Below are positions 15,445-23,925 of a stretch of DNA of 64,000 nucleotides, in pieces. Origin of the DNA: Cyanobium sp. M30B3 (GTDB lineage Bacteria; Cyanobacteriota; Cyanobacteriia; PCC-6307; Cyanobiaceae); NCBI GenBank assembly GCA_018399015.1, contig CP073761.1:1116001-1180000 (forward strand), written 5' to 3'. A model generated the notes under the pieces. That model was not told the DNA's origin. It made no database searches and saw only the letters and a program-made list of their open reading frames with translations. Both the position numbers and the translations under genes were made by a program. Position 1 is the stretch's first letter. Each line of letters begins with the position of its first letter.

Positions 15445-16288
15445 TCAACCGCCGGATACCGGTAGGCGCAACAGCCACAGCTGGGCTCCGGACCCCCACA
15501 GCAGGGTGATCTGCTCCCGGCTGAGCAGGGAGCGACCGCGGGGATCACCGTCGGCGAGGGGGCCGAGGGCCTGGCGCTCCACCCGGCGCAGCTGGACCCC
15601 CGCCGGCAGGGCACTCCAGGCGTCGGGGGCTTCAGCCACCTCGGCCTCATCCCAGGCCCGTTGCAGCTGGCCGGCGTCCTCGGCCGAGAGCCACCACTGG
15701 CGACGCTGGAGTGCCACCTGGGCCGGGCTGGCCCCTTCCGCCGGCAGGGCCTGCCGGCCTGCTGCGATCGCCTTGGCCAGATCGAGCGCCTGGCCTGGCT
15801 GGGCGGGCAGATCGCCGGGCAAGGGCGCCGCCGCGGCCGGCTTGGCAGCGCCTGGCCGGGGGCTCGGCTGGGCGGATCTGGGCCGGGGGCTGCCGCTGGG
15901 GGCTGGGGGCTGTGCTGGGGGCCGGGCGGGGGACCGGCACGCCGGTGGCCTGGGGCTTGGGCTTGGGCTTGGGCTTGGGCTTGGGCTTGGGTTGGGGTTG
16001 GGACTGGGGCGCCGGCGGTGGGGTTTGGCTGAGCTCCGGGGGCGGCGGCAGGGGCAGGGCGAGCAGCTGGCTGAGCCCGGGATTCGGGGTGGCTGGGCCC
16101 TGCAGCAGATTGCGGCTCAGGCGCAGCAGCTCGGGAGTGTCATCGGCTGGTTGGTTCGCCTGTCCGGAAACTGTGGACCGGGCTGTGCCGGTGGAGGGGG
16201 AGGGGCGCAGCTGGGCGATCAGTACGGCCTGGCAGAGCAGGGCGGCACCCAGGGCCGGCAGCAGGGGATGGCGGAGCAGGTCGGGCAT
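15445..16288 (-). CDS. TonB-like proline-rich protein, apparently frameshifted
   Basis: From ATG 16288 the frame gives a short N-terminus with one membrane helix (LLPALGAALLCQAVLIAQL) and a Pro/Lys linker (PKPKPKPK), the TonB plan for spanning the periplasm. This frame ends at 15647 in Arg/Gly-rich noise. A second frame, offset by +1, carries a better C-terminus (RRQWWLSAEDAGQLQRAWDE to LLRLPVSGG) and stops at 15445. The switch must fall at about 15840-15950, in runs of five C on the coding strand. I read it as one gene with a one-base indel (sequencing error, slippage or real mutation). The C-terminus does not show a clear TonB domain. Its start overlaps the ExbD stop by one base. Confidence 0.55.
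15955..15990. repeat. hexanucleotide repeat (6 x GCTTGG)
   Basis: Six perfect GCTTGG units encode the Pro-Lys dipeptide repeats of the TonB-like linker on the minus strand. A hexamer array changes linker length in frame when it slips, so it should not itself cause the nearby frameshift. Confidence 0.9.
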
Positions 16289-16653
16289 CAACGGGCTGCC
16301 GGCAGTTGCAGCTCCAGGGGCAAGGGGCCTCCCTCGAGCTGGTGGAGCAGGTCCTGGAGGGCCCCCCAGGAGACCTGGGGATCCGGCACCACCCGCAGGC
16401 GGCTGCCCGGCCGCCGCTGGGCGGCCGCCCGCAGAAAGGTGCTGAGCTCGCGGTGGCTCACGGGCTGGTGCCAGAGCCTCAGCCTGTTGTCGGCGCCCAG
16501 GTGCAGGGTCACCACGCCCTGGTGGAGAGGCTGTTGCAGCAGGCGCTGGGGCAGGAGCAGCAGCCCCAGGGCCAGGCCGCAGAAGGCCGTGGCCAGGCCC
16601 GCCCAGGCCAGGCCCTGCGTCGCCGCGGCGGAGACGGTGATCAGCCGGCTCAT
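16288..16653 (-). CDS. exbD: ExbD/TolR-like protein (second copy)
   Basis: The 121-aa product has an N-terminal membrane helix (AWAGLATAFCGLALGLLLLP) followed by a small periplasmic domain (GVVTLHLGADNRLRLWHQPVS, then RVVPDPQVSWGALQDLLHQLE), the ExbD plan. The membrane-helix Asp that drives proton coupling in ExbD is not visible, so this copy may be structural or divergent. It overlaps the upstream ExbD copy by ATGA and the TonB-like gene by one base, so all are co-translated. Confidence 0.65.
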   Translation of the reverse strand: MSRLITVSAAATQGLAWAGLATAFCGLALGLLLLPQRLLQQPLHQGVVTLHLGADNRLRLWHQPVSHRELSTFLRAAAQRRPGSRLRVVPDPQVSWGALQDLLHQLEGGPLPLELQLPAAR

Positions 16654-17033
16654 CGCTCCAGGGGCGGCGCCAGCCGCACCGGCAGTGGCGAGCTCTGGCG
16701 CAGCCAGGCCAGGCCCTCACTCACTTCGGCCAGGTGGAGTGTGCGGCTCACCACCAGCACCACCTCGCCGCCGTCGTTCACCCTGGCTTCTCCCAGCAGC
16801 CTGGCCAGCCGCTCCGGGGCGATCGGCTGCTGATTCAGATACCAGCGCCCGCCGGCGCCCCGGGCCACCACCTGCTCCAGCTCCGGGGCCTGGGGCGGGC
16901 TGGGCCGCTCCCGGGGTCTGGGCTGGCTGAGCAACAGGGCGGGCAGGGCAGCGGCGGCGGTGCACACCACCAGGGTGCTGCCCACCAGGGACACCAGCAG
17001 GGCGGCGCTGTTGAGCGGACCGGTCATGCTCAT
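16650..17033 (-). CDS. exbD: ExbD/TolR-like protein (first copy)
   Basis: The 127-aa product has an N-terminal membrane helix (SAALLVSLVGSTLVVCTAAAALPALLL) and a periplasmic ExbD-type domain (WYLNQQPIAPERLARLL, EVVLVVSRTLHLAEVSEGLAWL). Start 17033 overlaps the ExbB stop as ATGA; longer frames extending to 17411 are shadows of ExbB. As in the second copy, the usual proton-coupling Asp is not seen in the helix. The pair may form the heteromeric periplasmic part of one motor. Confidence 0.72.
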   Translation of the reverse strand: MSMTGPLNSAALLVSLVGSTLVVCTAAAALPALLLSQPRPRERPSPPQAPELEQVVARGAGGRWYLNQQPIAPERLARLLGEARVNDGGEVVLVVSRTLHLAEVSEGLAWLRQSSPLPVRLAPPLER

Positions 17034-17527
17034 GGCTGCCCGCTGCCCTGGCGCCGCAGCAGGCCGAGCTGCCACTGGCGCAGGCCCTGGTTGAGCAGCA
17101 GCAGGGCGGTGGCCAGCAGGGTCAGCTGCAGGCCCAGCAGGGTGGGCAGCAGCACGTCGGCATAGCCGGCCAGCGGCGCGCCGGGGGGCAGCAGCAACTG
17201 GTTGCCCAGGTTGCGCAGCACCGCCATCAGGCCGGCGGTGGTGCCCACCAGCCCCAGCAGGGGGGCGAGGATCTGGGTGGCTGCCAGCAGCGGCTCGCCC
17301 CAGGCCATCAGCCGCTGCTGGCGGCAGAGCAGGGCCGCCCTGGCCTGGGGCGATGGGCAGGCCTGCAGTTGCTGCTGCAGGTCGACCCAGGGGCGGCGAT
17401 CCCGCCACCACCAGCGCCCCCAGAACCAGCCGCGCTCAAAGGCCACGGTGAGCACCGCCAGGGAGAGCAGCAGCAGGGGCAGGGCCACCGGGCCGCAGGC
17501 CTTCCACAGTGACAGTGCTGAACCCAT
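17030..17527 (-). CDS. exbB: ExbB/TolQ/MotA-type proton channel
   Basis: ExbB forms the inner-membrane proton channel energising TonB. The 165-aa product has three membrane helices: residues about 10-29, a second with the family signature ILAPLLGLVGTTAGLMAVL near 85-104, and a third LLPTLLGLQLTLLATALLLLN near 125-145. It is shorter than usual (about 210-240) because the cytoplasmic loop is reduced. It starts 39 bp downstream of acr3 and may be read from the arsenic promoter. The set exbB-exbD-exbD-tonB has no TonB-dependent receptor in this window. Confidence 0.82.
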   Translation of the reverse strand: MGSALSLWKACGPVALPLLLLSLAVLTVAFERGWFWGRWWWRDRRPWVDLQQQLQACPSPQARAALLCRQQRLMAWGEPLLAATQILAPLLGLVGTTAGLMAVLRNLGNQLLLPPGAPLAGYADVLLPTLLGLQLTLLATALLLLNQGLRQWQLGLLRRQGSGQP

Positions 17528-17566
17528 TGCCCCCGCTGCCTGGGTTGTGCGTCGATGACGGGGAGG

Positions 17567-18628
17567 TTATGGAGCGCCCGTGATGGAAGCCTGTGTCTGT
17601 GTTGCTTGACAGGCGGCGTCCGCCGGAAACAACCGCCGGTTGTGGTTGGCGATCGCCACCAGCGACAGCATCACCGGCACCTCCACCAGCACGCCCACCA
17701 CGGTGGCCAGGGCGGCACCGGAGTTGAGGCCGAACAGGCTGATGGCCACCGCCACCGCCAGCTCGAAGAAGTTGGAGGCACCGATCATGGCGCCGGGGGC
17801 GGCGATGGCATGGGGCTGGCGCCAGAAGCGCATCCAGCGGGCCGTGATCCAGAAGATCAGGTAGGTCTGCAGGATCAGCGGGATGGCGATCAGGGCGATC
17901 GCCAGTGGGTTGGCCAGGATGGCGCCGGCCTGCACCAGGAACAGCAGCAGCACGGTGGCGATCAGGCTCACGATCGCCAGGGGCTTGAGCCGCGCCTCCA
18001 GGCGCCCGATCCGGCCGGGGCTGCGCAGCAGCAGGCGGGTGAGCCAGCCCGCCGCCAGCGGCACCACCACAAACAACCCCACCGCCGTCACCAGGGTGTC
18101 CCAGGGCACCAGCACATCGCTCACCCCCAGCAGCAGGGCGGCGATCGGCGCGAAGGCGAACACCATGATCAGGTCGTTGATCGCCACCTGCACCAGGGTG
18201 TAGTTGGGGTCGCCGTCGCTGAGGCGGCTCCACACAAACACCATCGCCGTGCAGGGGGCCACCCCCAGCAGGATCATGCCGGCGATGTACTGGTCGCCGA
18301 GCTCGGCCGGAATCCAGGCGCCGAACAGGCCGCGGATGAACAGCCAGGCGATCGCCGTCATCGTGAGCGGCTTGATCAGCCAGTTCACCGCCACGGTGAC
18401 GATCAGGCCCTTCGGCTGGCGGCGCAGGTCGGCGATGGAACCGAAATCCACCGCCAGCATCATCGGGAAGATCATCCCCCAGATCAGCAGGGCGATCGGC
18501 AGGTTGATGCGGGCCACCTGCAGTGCCTCGATGGCCGCTGCAGCTCCGGGAAACAGGGCCCCCAGGGCCACGCCGGCCAGGATTGCCAGTGCGATCCAGA
18601 GGCTGAGAAAGCGTTCAAAGATGCCCAT
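17567..18628 (-). CDS. acr3: arsenite efflux transporter Acr3
   Basis: Acr3 (BART superfamily) exports As(OH)3 from the cell. The 353-aa product has about ten membrane helices and the conserved cysteine motif [13 protein letters not shown]. Further family blocks are [17 protein letters not shown] near the start, [13 protein letters not shown], and [24 protein letters not shown]. Length fits Acr3 (about 345-360). It starts 18 bp after the ArsR gene on the same strand, forming arsR-acr3. The gene downstream is exbB. Confidence 0.95.
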   Translation of the reverse strand: MGIFERFLSLWIALAILAGVALGALFPGAAAAIEALQVARINLPIALLIWGMIFPMMLAVDFGSIADLRRQPKGLIVTVAVNWLIKPLTMTAIAWLFIRGLFGAWIPAELGDQYIAGMILLGVAPCTAMVFVWSRLSDGDPNYTLVQVAINDLIMVFAFAPIAALLLGVSDVLVPWDTLVTAVGLFVVVPLAAGWLTRLLLRSPGRIGRLEARLKPLAIVSLIATVLLLFLVQAGAILANPLAIALIAIPLILQTYLIFWITARWMRFWRQPHAIAAPGAMIGASNFFELAVAVAISLFGLNSGAALATVVGVLVEVPVMLSLVAIANHNRRLFPADAACQATQTQASITGAP

Positions 18629-18646
18629 TGCGCTGTTGTCGAGGGG

Positions 18647-18982
18647 TCAGCAGCAGGGCCTGGCGGGAACGCTGCAATTGGCGGCCGCCAGCTCCGCCAG
18701 CCAGCCGCGCAGCTGCTCGAGGGCCTCCGGTTGCAGCTGGTAGTAGATCCAGCGGCCGCTCTGGCGATCGGCCAGCAGGCCGGAATCCTTGAGCACCTTG
18801 AGGTGAAAGGAGAGCTTCGACTGGGCCAGCCCCAGCACTTCGGTGAGCTCGCAGACGCAGCGCTCACCGCCGCCCAGGACCTCAATCACCTGGAGGCGGA
18901 TCGGATCGGCCAGGGCCTTGAGCAGCGCTCGGGCCTGGTGTGGATCCAGAGCCGCAGGCGTGGGCGCTGGGGCGAGGGGCAT
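18647..18982 (-). CDS. arsR: arsenic-responsive repressor ArsR
   Basis: The 111-aa ArsR/SmtB repressor has the metalloid motif ERCVCELTEVLG with C42 and C44 at the DNA-binding helix, recognition helix LAQSKLSFHLKVLKDSG and wing DRQSGRWIYYQL. The extra C-terminal cysteines (NCSVPARPCC) could add a third thiolate. As(III) binding releases operator DNA. ATG 18982 is preferred over GTG 18997. It leads arsR-acr3 and faces the divergent amidase, gapdh and arsJ genes. It clearly differs from the cysteine-free ArsR at 3.99 kb. Confidence 0.93.
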   Translation of the reverse strand: MPLAPAPTPAALDPHQARALLKALADPIRLQVIEVLGGGERCVCELTEVLGLAQSKLSFHLKVLKDSGLLADRQSGRWIYYQLQPEALEQLRGWLAELAAANCSVPARPCC

Positions 18983-19002
18983 GGGGCGCCGTTGCACGAT
19001 CG

Positions 19003-19018
19003 ATCAAATCTAGTTGGT
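19003..19018. promoter_or_regulatory. candidate ArsR operator
   Basis: ATCAAATCTAGTTGGT forms an imperfect ATCAA-N6-TTGGT inverted repeat 21-36 bp upstream of the arsR ATG, a position and shape expected for an ArsR site. One base breaks symmetry. Confidence 0.35.
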
Positions 19019-19140
19019 GTGAGTTGGGCGGCGCCCGGATCCTTCGAGGCCTCTCTCGGGCCGGTCGGTGGCGGTGTGGATCGGAGCTGCATGCCAGCGG
19101 GGCACAGGCAGTGGCTCGCTGGGGGACATCGCCAGGCAGC

Positions 19141-19172
19141 TGATGGCCGTGACCGGTGATGGCCGTGACCGG
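19141..19172. repeat. perfect 16-bp tandem duplication
   Basis: TGATGGCCGTGACCGG occurs twice head to tail. It lies in the 272-bp divergent region between arsR and the amidase gene, about 85 bp before the amidase start. It may be a regulatory duplication or simple slippage. Confidence 0.75.
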
Positions 19173-19254
19173 GAGGTGTGCATGAGTGGCTGGTGCTGAC
19201 AGGCAGGCGCGGGACTGGTACAGATGAGGGCAGTCTCCCTGTTGTGTCTGCGCC

Positions 19255-20397
19255 ATGGTGGGTCGTGCTCTGAATCGTCTCGGCCTGGTCCTGGCTGGCC
19301 TGGCCCTCGGGCTTCCCGTTGCCCCTGCCCTGGCCTGCACCGGTGGCGCCCTCACCGCCGCCGACGGCTCGGTGGTGGTGGGCCGCACCCTGGAGTTCGG
19401 CCAGCCGCTTGATTCCCAGATCGCGGTGTGGCCTGCCGGCAGCACCATCCGCGGCCTGAGCACCCGTGGAGCGGGCCTCACCTTTCGCAGTCGCTACGGA
19501 TTTGCCGGTGCCACGGTGGCCAACCACAGCGACATGCTGCTGGATGGCCTCAACGAGAAGGGCCTGAATGTGGGTATCTTCTATTTCCCGGGCTATGCCC
19601 AGTACACGCCGGTGGCCAAGGCCCGTTCGGGGCGGATTCTGGCTCCGGGGCAGATCACGGCCTGGATCCTCGCCAACTTCGCCAGCGTGGAGGAGGTGAA
19701 GGCGCAGATCAACACCATTGATCTCACCCCCCAGGTGTTGGATGTGATCGGAATCGTGCCCGATCTGCACGTGAAGGTGCAGGATGCAGCCGGCCGCAGC
19801 ATCGTGATCGAGCCGCGCGGCGGGCGACTTGTGGTGCATGACAACCCCACCCGGGTGCTCACCAATGCCCCCACCTTCGATTGGCAGATCACCAATCTCA
19901 ATAACTATGTAACGCTGATGAAGAGCTACCCCGCCGCCAAGACGATCGGGGCTCCGGGCGCGGGCGAACTGACACTGCAACCCTTCGGCATGGGCGCTGG
20001 CGGTGCGGGTCTGCCCGGCGATTTTTCACCGCCGTCGCGCTTTGTGCGCATGGTGTATTTCACGCAGGGCGCCACGCCTGCCGCCAATGCCACAGGCGCC
20101 GTGTCTGATCTGTTCCACATTCTCAATAACTTCGACATCCCCTATGGCGTGGCCCAACCGCCCAGGGGCACGTCGGAGAAGAATGCTGATTTCACCACCT
20201 GGACGGCCGTGTCCGACCTGAAAAACCTGCAGTTCAACTGGCACACCTACGGCGATCCCCAGTTGAAATCACTGGACCTGCGTCAGGCTCTCGCGGCGGC
20301 AGGCGGCAAGCTGCGGCTGCTGCCCATGGGGCCGCAGCAACCCACCGATGCGATGCCCCTCACCCCGGTGACGCTGCCCAACCAGCCCTCCCCTTAA
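19255..20397 (+). CDS. exported Ntn amidase of the choloylglycine hydrolase family
   Basis: This family (penicillin V acylase, bile salt hydrolase, acyl-homoserine-lactone acylases) cleaves linear amides with an N-terminal Cys nucleophile. The 380-aa precursor has a signal peptide ending PALA, so processing exposes C28. Family motifs follow: GRTLEFG (Arg/Glu pair), LLDGLNEKGLNVGIFYF, and DNPTRVLTNAPTFDWQITNLNNY with the oxyanion-forming Asn residues. The export signal places it in the periplasm. It lies between arsR and the gapdh-arsJ pair, an unexpected place. In Gram-negatives such enzymes often degrade quorum signals or fatty amides; the substrate here is unknown. Confidence 0.88.
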   Translation: MVGRALNRLGLVLAGLALGLPVAPALACTGGALTAADGSVVVGRTLEFGQPLDSQIAVWPAGSTIRGLSTRGAGLTFRSRYGFAGATVANHSDMLLDGLNEKGLNVGIFYFPGYAQYTPVAKARSGRILAPGQITAWILANFASVEEVKAQINTIDLTPQVLDVIGIVPDLHVKVQDAAGRSIVIEPRGGRLVVHDNPTRVLTNAPTFDWQITNLNNYVTLMKSYPAAKTIGAPGAGELTLQPFGMGAGGAGLPGDFSPPSRFVRMVYFTQGATPAANATGAVSDLFHILNNFDIPYGVAQPPRGTSEKNADFTTWTAVSDLKNLQFNWHTYGDPQLKSLDLRQALAAAGGKLRLLPMGPQQPTDAMPLTPVTLPNQPSP

Positions 20398-20458
20398 CCC
20401 CGCCATAAAACCCATCAACTCACCTTGATTGAAAGTGGGTGCAGTTGCTGCTTTGGGC

Positions 20459-21490
20459 ATGAGAGTGGGGATCAACGGCTTCGGCCGCATCGGTCGGCTG
20501 GTGTTCCGCGCCCTCTGGGGCCGGCCCGGCATCGAGCTGGTACACATCAACGACAAGGCCGGCGACGCGGCCACCGCCGCCCACCTGCTGGAGTTCGATT
20601 CGGTGCACGGCCGCTGGCCCCATGCGGTGAGTGCCACTGGCGACGGCGCAGGCATCCAGGTGGACGCCCAGGCGATCGGCTACAGCCAGGCCGGCGATCC
20701 GGCCGCCGTGCCCTGGCGCCAGGCCGGCGTGGAACTGGTGCTGGAGTGCAGCGGCAAGATCAAGACCCCGGAAACGCTCGAGCCCTACATCACCGAACTG
20801 GGCGTGCAGCGGGTAATCGTGGCCTGCCCGGTGAAGGGCGCCGTGGCCGGCGAGGAGGTGCTCAACATCGTGTTCGGCATCAACCACGGCCTCTACGACC
20901 CCGCCCGCCACCGGGTGATCACCGCCGCCTCCTGCACCACCAACTGCCTGGCGCCGGTGGTGAAGGTGGTGCACGAGAGCTTCGGCATCCGCCACGGCTC
21001 GATCACCACCCTCCACGATGTGACCAACACCCAGGTGGTGATCGACAGCTTCAAGAGCGACCTGCGCCGCTCCCGCTCCTGCCTGCAGAGCCTGATCCCC
21101 ACCACCACCGGTTCGGCCAAGGCGATCGGCATGATCTTTCCCGAGCTGCTGGGCAAGCTCAACGGCCACGCCGTGCGCGTGCCCCTGCTCAATGCCTCGC
21201 TCACCGATGCGGTGTTCGAGCTGGAGCGCCCGGTGAGCGTGGAGGAGGTGAACGCCGCCTTTGAGGCTGCAGCGAAAGGCGAGCTCAAGGGAATCCTCGG
21301 CTATGAAACCCGGCCGCTGGTGTCGGTCGACTACCTCAACGACAGCCGCAGTTCGATCGTGGATGCCCTCTCCACGATGGTGGTGAACGGCACCCAGCTC
21401 AAGGTGTTCGCCTGGTACGACAATGAGTGGGGCTACAGCTGCCGCATGGCCGACCTGGCCTGCCACGTGGCTGCTCTGGAGGAGAAGTGA
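20459..21490 (+). CDS. gap: arsenic-linked glyceraldehyde-3-phosphate dehydrogenase
   Basis: GAPDH makes 1,3-bisphosphoglycerate; with arsenate it makes unstable 1-arseno-3-phosphoglycerate, which ArsJ exports. The 343-aa product has the Rossmann start [17 protein letters not shown], active-site Cys in [10 protein letters not shown] near residue 160 and the C-terminal [16 protein letters not shown] 20459 starts directly at the NAD-binding strand. The stop overlaps the arsJ start as ATGA, which fixes its role in arsenate resistance rather than glycolysis or the Calvin cycle. Confidence 0.93.
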   Translation: MRVGINGFGRIGRLVFRALWGRPGIELVHINDKAGDAATAAHLLEFDSVHGRWPHAVSATGDGAGIQVDAQAIGYSQAGDPAAVPWRQAGVELVLECSGKIKTPETLEPYITELGVQRVIVACPVKGAVAGEEVLNIVFGINHGLYDPARHRVITAASCTTNCLAPVVKVVHESFGIRHGSITTLHDVTNTQVVIDSFKSDLRRSRSCLQSLIPTTTGSAKAIGMIFPELLGKLNGHAVRVPLLNASLTDAVFELERPVSVEEVNAAFEAAAKGELKGILGYETRPLVSVDYLNDSRSSIVDALSTMVVNGTQLKVFAWYDNEWGYSCRMADLACHVAALEEK

Positions 21491-22743
21491 TGAAAGCCCT
21501 CTCCCCTGTGCAGCAGTACGGGATCATCACCGCCAACAACTGGGCGTTCACGGTGACCGATGGGGCGCTGCGCATGCTCGTGGTGTTCCACTTCTTCCAA
21601 TTGGGTTACACCACCCTGCAGATTGCCTTCCTGTTCATCTTCTATGAGTTCTTCGGCATTCTCACCAACCTCTACGGCGGCTGGCTGGGCGCCCGCTTCG
21701 GCCTCAAGCTCACCCTCTGGATCGGCACGTTGCTGCAGATCGGCGCCCTGCTGCTGCTGGTGCCGGTGGCCGACACCTGGCCCAAGGCGTTGTCGGTGGC
21801 CTGGGTGATGGTGGCCCAGGCGATCAGCGGCATCGCCAAGGATCTGGAGAAGATGAGCGCCAAGAGCGCTATCCGGGTGGTGGTGCCGGAAACTCCGGAT
21901 GATCAGGCCAAGGGCGAGCAGCAGCTGTTCCGCTGGGTGGCCATCCTCACCGGCGCCAAGAATGGCCTCAAGGGCCTGGGTTTCTTCGTGGGCGGCCTGC
22001 TGCTCTATGCGGTGGGCTTCAACAAAGCGGTGATCGTGATGGCGGTGTGGCTGGCCCTGGCCTTCCTGCTCACCCTGCTGCTGCCGCGCGACATCGGCCG
22101 GATGAAGAGCAAGCCCGCCTTCAAGGCCCTGTTCTCCAAGAGCGAGGGCATCAACGTGCTCTCGATGGCCCGCTTTTTCCTGTTCGGCGCCCGCGATGTG
22201 TGGTTCGTGGTGGCCCTGCCCGTGTTCCTGCAGTCCACCCTGGGCTGGCGTTTCTGGGAAGTGGGCGGCTTCATGGGCCTGTGGGTGATCGGCTACGGCA
22301 TCGTGCAGGGCACAGCCCCCAGCCTGCGCCGCGCCTGGGGCCAGACCCGGCCGCCCGGCCCCAGCGCCGTGCAGTTCTGGGCCGGCCTGCTCACCGCCAT
22401 CCCCGCCCTGATGGCGATCACCCTCTGGCGTGAGGTGGGCAACCCCGCCCTCACGGTGGTGGTGGGCCTGGCGGTGTTCGGGGTGGTGTTCGCCATGAAT
22501 TCCTCGATCCACAGCTACATGATCCTGGCCTACACGGAGGCCGAGGATGTGAGCCTGAATGTGGGCTTCTATTACATGGCCAATGCCGCCGGCCGCCTGG
22601 CGGGCACCCTGCTCTCGGGCGCCCTGTTCCTGGTGGGTGGGATCCAGGCCTGCCTGTGGGCCTCGGCCGTGATGGTGGGGATGGCCGCCCTGGTGAGCCT
22701 GCGGCTGCCCCAGCCGCCCCGGCAGCTGGCCCCAGCCACCTAG
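21490..22743 (+). CDS. arsJ: organoarsenical efflux MFS transporter ArsJ
   Basis: ArsJ is a major-facilitator permease exporting 1-arseno-3-phosphoglycerate. The 417-aa product has about 11-12 membrane helices. Recognisable features are the start (QQYGIITANNWAFTVTDGALRMLVV), a long central loop rich in charge (EKMSAKSAIRVVVPETPDDQ) and a conserved GFYYMANAAGRLAGTLLSG near the end. Coupling to gap by ATGA overlap is the hallmark of the system. It converges on the PstS/SphX gene with only 7 bp between stops. Confidence 0.95.
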   Translation: MKALSPVQQYGIITANNWAFTVTDGALRMLVVFHFFQLGYTTLQIAFLFIFYEFFGILTNLYGGWLGARFGLKLTLWIGTLLQIGALLLLVPVADTWPKALSVAWVMVAQAISGIAKDLEKMSAKSAIRVVVPETPDDQAKGEQQLFRWVAILTGAKNGLKGLGFFVGGLLLYAVGFNKAVIVMAVWLALAFLLTLLLPRDIGRMKSKPAFKALFSKSEGINVLSMARFFLFGARDVWFVVALPVFLQSTLGWRFWEVGGFMGLWVIGYGIVQGTAPSLRRAWGQTRPPGPSAVQFWAGLLTAIPALMAITLWREVGNPALTVVVGLAVFGVVFAMNSSIHSYMILAYTEAEDVSLNVGFYYMANAAGRLAGTLLSGALFLVGGIQACLWASAVMVGMAALVSLRLPQPPRQLAPAT

Positions 22744-22750
22744 ATCCTGC

Positions 22751-23791
22751 CTAGCGGAATTCCGGTTTGCGGTGATCGTCGAAGCTGGTGCGCAGGGCCT
22801 CTCCGATGCTGAGGCCCACCGGCAGCTCGCCGCCAAAGGAGGTGCCCAGGATGTGGCGGTACAGCTTGGATTCCACCAGCCGGTAGGTGTCGGCCGGCAG
22901 GGGGATGTAACCCGCTTCTTCCACCAGCTTGAGGCCGTTGCCCACGGTGAAGCCCACGAAGCTGCGGATCTCATCGTTGGCCCGCATCTCCTTGTCGTTC
23001 ACATAGATGAACAGCGGCCGCGAGAGGGGCTTGTAGCTGCCGTCCTGCACGGTCTTCACCGAGGGCAGCACGGGCTGGCCACCCTCCGGGGCGATCGCCA
23101 GCACCTTCAGCCGGTCGCTGTTGGCCTGGTAGTAGGCGAAGCCGAAATAGGCCATGGCATTGGGATCGCTGCCCGCGCAGGCCACCAGCACGTTGTCGTC
23201 CTCGCTGCTCTCCACGTCGGTGCGGGCATTGCTCTTGTTGCCGTTGATCGCCTCGTTGAAGTAGTCGAAGGTGCCGGAATCGCCGCCTGGCGCGCACAGC
23301 CGCAGGGGCCGCTCGGGCCAGTCGATGTTGATCTGCTTCCAGCTGTTGATCTTGCCCTGGGCCTCCTTGTTCCAGGTGCGGGCCAGCTCCCGGGTGGTGA
23401 TGGCCGAAGCCCAGTCGTTACCGCTGTTCACCACCACCGAGAGGGCATCGAAGGCCAGGGGCAGCTCGATGAAGGTGATGCCGTTCTCGGCGCAGGCCTT
23501 GAGCTCCTTGCTGCTGATCGGCCGGGAGGCGTTGGCGATCGGGATCTCGCCGGCGCAGAACTGGCGCAGGCCACCGCTGGTGCCCACCTCGCTGAGCTCG
23601 ACGGTCACATCCCGGCCCCGCTCGGTTTTGCGGTAGCCCTCCACCGCCCGCTCGATGATCGGGAACACGGTGCTGGAGCCGCTGATGCTGATCGGGGCGC
23701 CACCCCGGGGGACGCTGGAGCCGCAGGCCGCCAGGAGGGCGGCCAGGGCCGGGAGCAGGGGAGCCAGGACAGCGGAACGCTGGGCAGCCAT
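22751..23791 (-). CDS. sphX: phosphate-binding lipoprotein, SphX/PstS type
   Basis: PstS proteins capture periplasmic phosphate for the Pst ABC transporter. The 346-aa product has a lipoprotein signal (LAALLAACGSS), phosphate-loop motifs ISGSSTVFPI and APGGDSGTFDYF, and the EVGTSGGLRQFCAGE block. Similarity pattern and length fit the SphX branch of cyanobacteria rather than the two PstS at 28-30 kb. ATG 23791 puts the lipobox at the right distance. A Pho-box-like pair lies 58-76 bp upstream. No pstC, pstA or pstB is in the window. Proximity to gap-arsJ links phosphate scavenging with arsenate detoxification. Confidence 0.9.
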   Translation of the reverse strand: MAAQRSAVLAPLLPALAALLAACGSSVPRGGAPISISGSSTVFPIIERAVEGYRKTERGRDVTVELSEVGTSGGLRQFCAGEIPIANASRPISSKELKACAENGITFIELPLAFDALSVVVNSGNDWASAITTRELARTWNKEAQGKINSWKQINIDWPERPLRLCAPGGDSGTFDYFNEAINGNKSNARTDVESSEDDNVLVACAGSDPNAMAYFGFAYYQANSDRLKVLAIAPEGGQPVLPSVKTVQDGSYKPLSRPLFIYVNDKEMRANDEIRSFVGFTVGNGLKLVEEAGYIPLPADTYRLVESKLYRHILGTSFGGELPVGLSIGEALRTSFDDHRKPEFR

Positions 23792-23848
23792 GGGTGCCGG
23801 CGGCAAGTGGAATGAACCCCCCAAGCCTGATCAATCAAGCGGATTTGC

Positions 23849-23867
23849 TGGTTAAGGCTTGGTTGGG
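23849..23867 (-). promoter_or_regulatory. Pho-box-like site upstream of sphX
   Basis: On the minus strand: CCCAACCA, 3 bp, CTTAACCA. The downstream half is a near-perfect CTTAACC half-site and the pair has the 11-bp period expected for PhoB/SphR. It is 58-76 bp upstream of the sphX ATG. Confidence 0.5.
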
Positions 23868-23925
23868 GTTGGGGCGACTGCAACAGTTGGAGGCAGGCCC
23901 ACGCCTGGGACGGACCGCCTGATCC

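Noticed and set aside
23792-23925. yybP-ykoY manganese riboswitch before the GDT1 gene
   Set aside because: A small GC hairpin is present, but the conserved riboswitch core sequences are not.
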